A DNA stretch of 64,000 nucleotides, taken from contig NC_081408.1 in assembly GCF_030272615.1 (NCBI RefSeq), positions 336,940,793 to 337,004,792 on the forward strand, given 5' to 3'. This DNA is from Cryptomeria japonica. Lineage: Eukaryota > Streptophyta > Pinopsida > Cupressales > Cupressaceae. This document shows positions 25,101-34,100 of the stretch, in pieces; position 1 is the stretch's first letter, and each line of letters starts with the position of its first letter. The position numbers were made by a program, and so were the translations under genes. Under the pieces are notes generated by a model. The model did no database searches, was not told where the DNA came from, and saw only the letters and a list, made by a program, of their open reading frames with translations.

Positions 25101-28100
25101 ATCAAGGCATGGGTGTTGTTTTATAACAATATCATCTTGAATAAGGTGTTATGGGTTCTTCATCAGTGAACAAAAAAAGAAGAGATACAACAACAATTCA
25201 TGGATGCAAATTATAGAATGCTTTCAAGACAGAGATGGTCATAACATGAAAAGAGGAAGGCAGCCTTTTCCCTCTTGAAGCAATGGTACTACCCCAAGCA
25301 TGTGAAAGGTTGAAGTTAGCTGGTTAGAGACACAAAGACTATCAAGGGTGTAAGTGTTTGTTCCAGTTCAAGATGTCATTTACCTCGGTCACAGACTGTC
25401 TTGTAACAGCAAAACAGAGGATGATGTAGTTAGAGTCATGTCTTTGGACACATAGAATAGTTTCAATTGTGTATTTGTAATTTTGTTTTGACAAGTTACA
25501 TGTAAAAACAAGTCAAGTGTCACTTTCACTTGCACTTTTGTAAAATGTAATTACATGTAAGACAACTACACGTTGAGTTAGATTAGGATTGTAGTTGGAA
25601 TAAGTCATGGTGGTTGAGAGGATTTCTCAAGCTAGTTGGGATCCTCCCACCTTTTTCTCAAGGCTCCTCTCCTATAAATACTTGAGGGGGTCTATTGTAA
25701 TTGATATCTTTTGGCATGCAAGAAAACTCTGCCAGTTTGTATGTACACTCTAAGACTTTGAACTTAGTTGTAAATCATATTGCAGTCAATTAAAAGAGGC
25801 AAATTGCTTTCAAACTTTGTGTTGATTCAAGGTGTTATGTGACACTATTTTCTGGAGATTGATTGTGAGTTTTGAGGTGTTATACAAGAGGGATTTAAGC
25901 TCAATCTTGCAGACTTTGAGCTGCTTATTGTGTTTGGAGTTTTAGCTTGGTTTTCAGATTTGATACTGCAGACTTTGAACTGCTTGTCACGTTTGAAACT
26001 ATTGTAGGACGCTTAAGCAAAGGGGGTAACTTGTAGACTTTGTGCTGCTTTTATTTTCTATGTTTGTGCATAAGAGGTGCATCATGTAGTTAAACTTTGA
26101 GCTGCTACATGCTATGCTTGGTTACCAGAAAATCATCAAAAAAGGTTGATAGGAGAGTGAATAGTTGAAGACTTTGAGCTTTCTTTCTGTTTTCTTGTCC
26201 CAGAGAAGCAACGGAGGACTTTGTGCCTTTATGGAAACTTTGCTTCTTTATTTAGTTTACTTCATTAATCATTTGTGCTTTCAGCTATTATTCTTTTCTG
26301 AAAGAAGAGAAAAGAATAAGTGTCTTTTTTGAATAAAGAGAACAAGACAAAGTTTCGCCCAAATTTAGAATAGATTTAGAGTTAAAGTTTATTTTTGAAT
26401 TGTTGATGTAGAAAGCAAAGGGGGAGCCTTCTTTAAATTAGGAGAGTTTTATACTCACACACTGTGGTTGAAACCACAATTTTGCACATCTTCACAAGTG
26501 TACAAAATTTTCAACCAACAATATGATGCACATAAAAATTTTGCTCCTTACACATATACTACTGTTACAAAAATACAGTCGTTAGACGACAAACATCATT
26601 CCAAATGTATGACCTGCTTGACATGCTTGATGTGCTTTCTACCCTGCTGTTGATTGGTCAAACATTCACTTTTTGCAATTTCAGACATGCTGAAATATTT
26701 AATTATTATTATAACACCTCCTTATGCCCCTCCAACGTGTACACCACTCTTCCATATGACAATAAACAATGGCATGGCTAGCTTATAAACATGAGCAACA
26801 CCCTTAAAATAGTTGCAACTGATTTTTGACCAAGTTTGAGCCTCCTCTTAGTGCCACATCACTCATAATATTACAAAAATGTGGTACGGCAGAAATAATA
26901 GAGGCAGAAATAATAGAGTCCTAATGGGTTTAGGACTGTTCAATAATATATTTTTTTCACTTGAAAGGCACCAAAACGTGTTGTGCTACTTTGTAGCTTT
27001 CTTTATGTGGAATAGCTGGAATAAAAGAGTCCTATTTTCCATAGGATTTCTTAAAAAAATTCTTTTTCAACTTGCGTTGTCTTTTTGACTTAAAACCCAA
27101 CAAAAATTTGCGGGCAAATGGTTTTTGGAGTGTCCAAACTGCTTTAGGAATCTAGAAATCACTTTAAAAAATCACATGTAGCACTCATACCTATTGCAAT
27201 TCACCTTTTGTGAAATATAAGAATGTTTACTGAGCTACTACCATTGTTATTTTTAAACCTTTTAAATGTGACTCTCTTTGACTGTTATAAGAAGTGCGTT
27301 AAACTTAATTAAGAGTTGTTCTGTTTTGAAGAAACCTATTAAAGGCCACATTGGCTTATGAAAATGGCTTTCGAACCTTCTTTAATTAAATCGACCCTCT
27401 TTCTAATTACATAAAGGGCACAACACCATAAAACTATGTTTAACATCATATGAAGTGGTGCTCAATACATAATTACTTTTGCTCATTTTTTCAAAAGTAT
27501 AAACAACAAAATAAAATATTTATTGATCAACTACCTGCAAACTGTTACAAATCTAACCTGCAAACCAGACAATTCTACAAAACTGAGAAGATGAATCTTT
27601 GCTCCAATTTTACAAATCCTTTTAATGCAAACTATAACTCTGAATGAGCTACACTGTAATAACCAGGAAGGACTTTCACCACCATGATTATTCTTCTCTG
27701 AGAGAGTTTTCGTCCTTAAATAGGTTGAGATGAACTAGTTCACTCCCCAAACCACAAGGGTTTCCCCAGAGAGAAATAGAATAAACTGCATAATAATCCA
27801 AATGAGCTCTCCAAACCTCCTTTTATAATCTTTCTTGGAACTTTTCAGACAACAAAATATAAAATCATTTTATAATTGAAATAAGCCTTATTACTCCAAA
27901 AAGTGATTTATTCTATCACTTTATCAAGCATCCAATATTCAGAATTTTTAATTTTATTCCAATGGGCTATTATGCTAAAGTGCTCTTTAAATTATTTTAG
28001 TAAAATTAAGCAGCTTTAGTAAAATAATTAAATTAGATGCTCAATATTATACCCAAGTTGTGGAAACTGTCAAAAAGCACCAAAATAGAAATCGGAGTCC

Positions 28101-31100
28101 ATTGATATGATACCAATGATGAATAATGAGGATCGGACCGGACTAAGTGACTTACTATAAATAGATGCTCTCTCCAAGATCTTGGAGAACATAGTAGAAG
28201 CTGAAAATCACTATGGAAAGTGTCATGAGCATCCTCTAGATCATCTAAGCTCATTGCGAATGTCAAACATCCCTTTGGCATGACTGATGGTCATCTAGAA
28301 AGCTGAAGCTAATTATAATGCAAAAGTGACCAAAAATGGGGACATTGCAGTCCGGTCTTGCCAAAACTTGCTTGTCTTCAATCAATGCTAACTCAAACCC
28401 AAAATTACTAGATTGATCCAAACTGAAACCAATTATGATCCTTGGGTCCCAAATCAACCTAGGAGGAATCCACTTATAAGAAGAGCAATCAAACGTTGCA
28501 AAAAATAGGTCAACTCCTTAGAGAATTGCTCGTCAAGAACACCAATCCATGGCACCATAGGAGTAAAATCAAGAAATTCAACATTAACTCTCTCATTTCC
28601 AACACCTTGCACTTCCACATAATAACTGTCACTGAAATTTAATCTGCTGTCCCAAACATAAGTGCAAGTTATATATGAGCAACGACAATTATTTTGTGCC
28701 TGAACACCCAATCAACATTGAAAGTGGTTAGCCAAATTGGTCATTCTCTCCATCTGAAGCCCAAAACTAACCCTATCAACGAGCTGATTGGACTGAAATA
28801 GCTCAAATCTGCAACTGTTCAAGTCTGATTTATCAAAATACGTCACTTGTAAAGAAAGACAATCGCTGCAATACTGACTAACCTTGACCAAAATGAAATT
28901 TTTTGATCATTCCCTTGGCTGGAAATGTCTTCCCAAAAGCCACCAACTTAGTAAAATACCAATCTTTGCTCATAATCTCTCTCCAATTCACATTCAGGAG
29001 CTCAAAAATCCGACTCATCACCAATGAGTTTTTCCCATCACTTAGGTCTCTTTGAATAAAAACCCCTTCATCCAAATCAGTGTGGCCAGCATGACTTGGG
29101 CTGCCTAGTACTATATCATCCAGATGCTGATCAAGGTTCTCATGAAGGAACTCTTCTAGCATATGTATTGGTACTTGTCTGGGAGATTCCACATGTTCAG
29201 AATAATTAGAGTCCCCATGTGTAGCTAATTGAAGCTGAACACCTAAGTCTTTAGCCTTCAAACGCTAATCCATACAATTCTTCATGTCAAAAGAGAGCTG
29301 AAAATGTCAAACTTCTTCATCAATCTTTACATCCTTTTTTAATGTCAAACAATCAATGTCCACATCAAGCAACCTATAGGCTTTATGATTCTCACTATAC
29401 CTTGTTATCATCAACTTCTTATTCTTGGAGTCAAGTTTGGTTCTCTTGGCATCTGTAATCTAGACGTATATAGTTGAACCGAAAACCTTAAGGTGACTTA
29501 CTTCTGGTTTCCTCCTAGACCATGCTTCCTTTGGGGTCTTCTCCTTCATTGCATGCATAAACGGCCTTTGCTGAAGACTTCTTGGAAACACTTCAGTTCT
29601 TAACCATGCATTCAGCCATCTTTGTAATGGTATGATACCTCCTCTCAAAGATGCCATTTTGCTGAGGTGTATAGGGTGTTGTGAATTGGCGTTTGATGCC
29701 ATGTTTAGTATAGAAGTCAAAGAATTCGGTGGAATAGAATTCTCCTTATTATTGGACCTAATAGTTATGTTTGCACATCTTGACTCTTCTTCTACTAACG
29801 ACTTGAACTTCTAAATTTCATTAAACACCTCTTATTTTGCTTTTAGGAAAAACACCCACATTTTCCAATTGTAATCATCTACAAACAAGAGAAAATACCG
29901 AGCACCAATGATTGATATTGTATTCCTTGATCCACATACATTTGCATGAACTAGGTGAAGCACCTTCGGTGCTCTCCAAGCTTGTCCTTCTCAAAATGGA
30001 TTTTTGTGCTACTTCCTTGTTTGGAAAGCTCTGCAAACACCCTGTATTTGCTTTTGGATTTTAGGTAAGGCTTAAACCATATTCTCCCAAGCCAACTAAT
30101 AGAGCTAATAAAGGTTGAGATAACTGTAATGCTAATGCCAAAGAGTATTGACAGCAAATGAACTCTTTACAACTAATGCATGTTCTTGAACCTTGCTAGT
30201 GTTAACAAGATGATACAAACCGCGATCTTCTATTCCAAGTGCAATGGTTTTCTTGGACTCCTCAACAATATGGCATTTGTTTGTCCTAAAGATGACATCC
30301 AACTTGGGACAGTGGTGTATAATTTGACTTATTTAGAGTAGATTGAGCTCCATTCTTGGAACATAGTATACATTGAGGAAAATAAGAGATTTCCCTCTAG
30401 AGTGTATCTGAAGTTCTGAACATTGCCTTTGCTGATAACTGTATACTCCTCATCACTATCGAAGATAGTGAAGTAATCCTTCCTATGTGAAAAATGTCTA
30501 GAAGTTCTAGAATCAATGTATCATGCAGAAGAGTTTGAGTGATCTACTTATCATTTGGCCATTAAAGCGTGTAAGGCTGACTCATGCTCAAAATTCTCTG
30601 CGACATGAGGCTTTGGTGGAGGCCCTCCCTGGTTGGATTTTTTTATCAGCCAACTACTTTCTGCAGTGCTTCTTCATGGGACCAATTTTACCACAATAAT
30701 GACATGTGATAGTCTTTAGATTATTCAAATTATCTGCATCATATCCTTCACCTTTCTTCTAAGGCTACTTGCCTTTGCCCTTGTCCTTGGTTGCAAAGGC
30801 ATGTTCTGCAGTTGATGAATCACTACTGCTACCAAACTGCCTCTTCCATCTGTCCTACTACAAGAATTTGTTGCACACATTGTCAAACTGTAGGTCAACA
30901 CTAGTAGATGTGATTTTGAGTGTTCCTATGAAATGCTCGTAAGACTGTGGTAAGATTTTCAGCATTATAACCACCATGTATTCTTCCATTGTGCAACCAA
31001 TAACTTCTAACTCATCACAAATGTTTTTGATATTCACCAAATGATCCTACAAAGACATCTTTGCGTCCATCATGATTGAGAATAACATATTTTTCAAGAA

Positions 31101-34100
31101 GGCCCTCCCTTTATCTAACGTCTTGTGTAGATCTAGGAGTTGTTTCCAAATCCCTGGAGAAGATTTGCTTGAAGGAATCTCCAGAAGCATCTCATCTATG
31201 ACAGATAATTTAATGAGCATAATGGCTTCACTTTTACGCTCAACAAATTTGTCCTGGTCTTTACCTAAAGCCGTTGGCCGGGTCTCAATTTTCGAGGACA
31301 ATTTGATCAAGGCACTTGTATTAAAAAATAGTTAGCTTCTTTTGATTCCAAGTGCTGTAATTTTTGCTAGTGAACCTCTAGCTACCTGCCAACATGATGT
31401 TGGTCAATGAAGCCATCCCTTTCGCAATCAAAAATCATGGATAAAAAAGAAGCTTGTTGCTGTTATTGTAGGCCAAATTTCACCAAACCTCAGTCAACAC
31501 CACAATCATAAAAAAAATCCCAATGGGTATTAAAAAAGCAAGATTTTATTAAAAAATTGTCAAAAAACAATTCTGGAAAATCACAAAAAACCCTAATCAC
31601 TTTATTCTCACAATTTTCTGTAAAAAAGTTATGAGCAAGGAAAACATTTGCCATGGACATAGAGTAGCAAAAGGACCTTTAGTTTCCTCTAGCTTGTTCT
31701 CCACTTTCGATATAATCATCTCACGATTGAAGGCATTTGGGAGAAATAGCCAAAGCGGTCATAGCCTTTTCAATTCATTTAGAACTGCGACAACTAAGTT
31801 TTTAATAAAGTCTTCATAAATCGAAGATTTTGACCTAGTAGGCTCATATAGCCCAGTCCCTTGAGCTAGCTTTGATGAAACACAACACAACCATTTCTTT
31901 GTATTGGAAGATTGTAGCCAATATGTGTCAAAAAACTCTACTCTAGTGTAGAGGGTCTTGAGGAGAAGCTTAGAGCTGCCGATGAGCAATATTAACACAC
32001 CAACCAATAGCTTATAGGATGGAAAAATCAATAACCCACCAAAGTAGTGGAAATGGGTACTTTTCTCCTAAACCCTAAACCCTAAGCCAAAAGAAAATAC
32101 ATGGGAAAATCCTTTGGCACCATCCTTTAATTCCCATTTCCATGTGTTGGCTGTTAATACCAATGCATGGGAATTACAAAATGGCCTTGCTGAAATATTA
32201 ACACATCCATCCATATTCCAAACTATAAAGGCCTTGGAAATAAACCTCAAGAATGTTATCATCTCAAACATGGCATGGATACAGTTGAGATGTAGCATGT
32301 TAGCTCACACATTGGGGTGGAGGCAATATTTTTAATAAAATTAGAAATACAGCTTTGGCACTTCCCCTAACCCCAACCAAGATATGTGGTGTGCACTGTA
32401 TAGTGTGGTAAGAGGATCCTATTCAACACCTCTGTTGGATAAGAGGTCAGCTGTAGTATTTAATCGTCTGTAATAGTGTCAGTATACAATTTCATCAAAT
32501 CATTTTCTGGTATCAATTGCTTCCTCTATGAAGCTATAGGGCTTCTAGTTTAGGCAAAAAGCCTTTGCGGAGGACAGTAATAACTAGAAGACAGTCTTCT
32601 TCCAACACTAGCTTTTCTGTAGCTAGTGAGTTAGCCAGTGATAATCTACTAGTTATTTCTTCCATATAAGTGTCATTATTTGTGTGATTACCCAAGAAGA
32701 ATAAGTCATCATGAGAAAAATAACCTTTGTCATTCCAAATGGTTAACTCAATCTGGGTTGCCTCTAGAAACCCCATCAAAATTTAGCTTCAAATAGCCCT
32801 CCAGGGGTCTAGACAAAGCAGCCAAATTTCTTGTAAATTTTCTTCTTCTCTTAACCCTTTAATATGGGGAGCAAAATTCTAAACTTAAACTGACATAAAA
32901 TTATTCTAGAGAAAATTCACTTCTTTTTTTTTGGTAAGGTTTTGATCAACTATAGTAAATACTTTGTAGCATAAATGCATGCTAACAACGCAATGAAACA
33001 AAATCAATGTCTCAATGTCCAGAGAGCATTCTTGGGGCAATTACTCCTGTACTAAATCATATGAACTAATTTTTTACCTTTTGAATTTATTTACTAATAC
33101 AACCTAGTTATGATTACTGAGTGAAGTATAGCGGTGAATGTTGATGTGTCGTCTGTATAATATTTTGGCTTTTTACTGACGGTCATTTGGCATTTTTACA
33201 GCAAATTGCCGGAATCATGGCTCGTCTTGAGGTGGATGGACAACTTCGACAGAGTGAACACAATCTTCTTGGAGAAGCATTTCTTATTATGGCTTCAGCT
33301 GCTGGGTATATACAGATTTGAATCTTTTGGGTTGAAAGATAAGCGCTTAATTGTTTGTATTATGTCTTTTATAATTTGGTGATTGTTTCTTTGTTATTTG
33401 GCTTCATCACCATTATGTTTAAGCTGTCTGTAATTGTATTATTGCTGTTATTGCTGATTTTGCCACACAGGAGTGAACAACAACAAAAAATATTGGCATG
33501 GTTGCTTGAGCCAATAAGCAAACAGTGGCTTCAAATGGAATGGCAAACTAAATACTTGTCTGAGCCAATGGGTTTGGTACATCTCTTAACTAGAGGACCA
33601 AATACATCAGAGAATGAATTAATGTGGTACATTTTTCATACAATAACCTTTTATGAGAGAGCTCTTAAAAGATGTGGTAGTAAAAAGACCCCTCATTGTA
33701 CTTCTCAAGAGTCTTCAGTTATTGATATGGATTCTGCTTATGTTCATCCTTTGGCTTCCCATTTAAGCTGGATGTTACCTCCTCTTTTGAAGGTAACAGC
33801 TTTGTCCTTTAATAATTGTTTATATCTTTTGCTAAAATAGAAAATGTTTCACACGTGCTCTCTCTTGCAGGTACTCCGCTGCATACATTCACTTTGGTCA
33901 CAGGCAATAGTTCAAGCATTGCCAGTAGAGATGCGAGCTGCTCTACTCATGTCTCCTGCTGAGCAATCTGGTCTTTTGGGTGAGGTGGCACCAAAATCAA
34001 AAGGGATGGTAGCCGGTGATGGAAGTCAATTGGATTTTAGTAGACCACAAAATATGGAGTCAAAAGAAAATGAAATACGAAACTGGTTAAAAGGAGTCCG

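Larger units (their letters stand above)
15806..26520 (+). mobile_element. outermost solo LTR of a three-level nest
   Basis: The LTR starts TGTTGTCCTC at 15806 and ends CAACCAACA at 26520, flanked by the exact 5-bp duplication ATATG at 15801-15805 and 26521-26525. Its two halves (15806-17706 and 25034-26520) are separated by the next LTR; together they make about 3.39 kb. A CTATAAATA box at 25672 lies 0.85 kb before the end, the same layout as in the two inner LTRs. No internal coding region or second LTR is present, so it is a solo LTR left by recombination. Confidence 0.85.
8085..33201 (+). other. 25,117-bp HASTY intron full of transposons
   Basis: The donor GTTCGT at 8085 and the acceptor TTTTTACAG ending at 33201 join exons 4 and 5 in phase 0, giving HME-QIAG as in the family. 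Almost the whole intron is nested mobile DNA: an L1-mobilised element, a minus-strand LTR with gag-like ORFs, three nested solo LTRs, copia pol and LINE scraps. The host reading frame on both sides is intact, so splicing across the intron is presumably tolerated. Confidence 0.9.

Noticed and set aside
27652-28300. Possible further minus-strand LTR starting TGTAATAACC with a CCTATTTAAGGA box
   Set aside because: No partner end and no matching target duplication could be found.
32068-32090. Telomere-type CCCTAAA word
   Set aside because: Only about three units, within the range expected by chance in plant AT-rich DNA, so it is not called an interstitial telomere.
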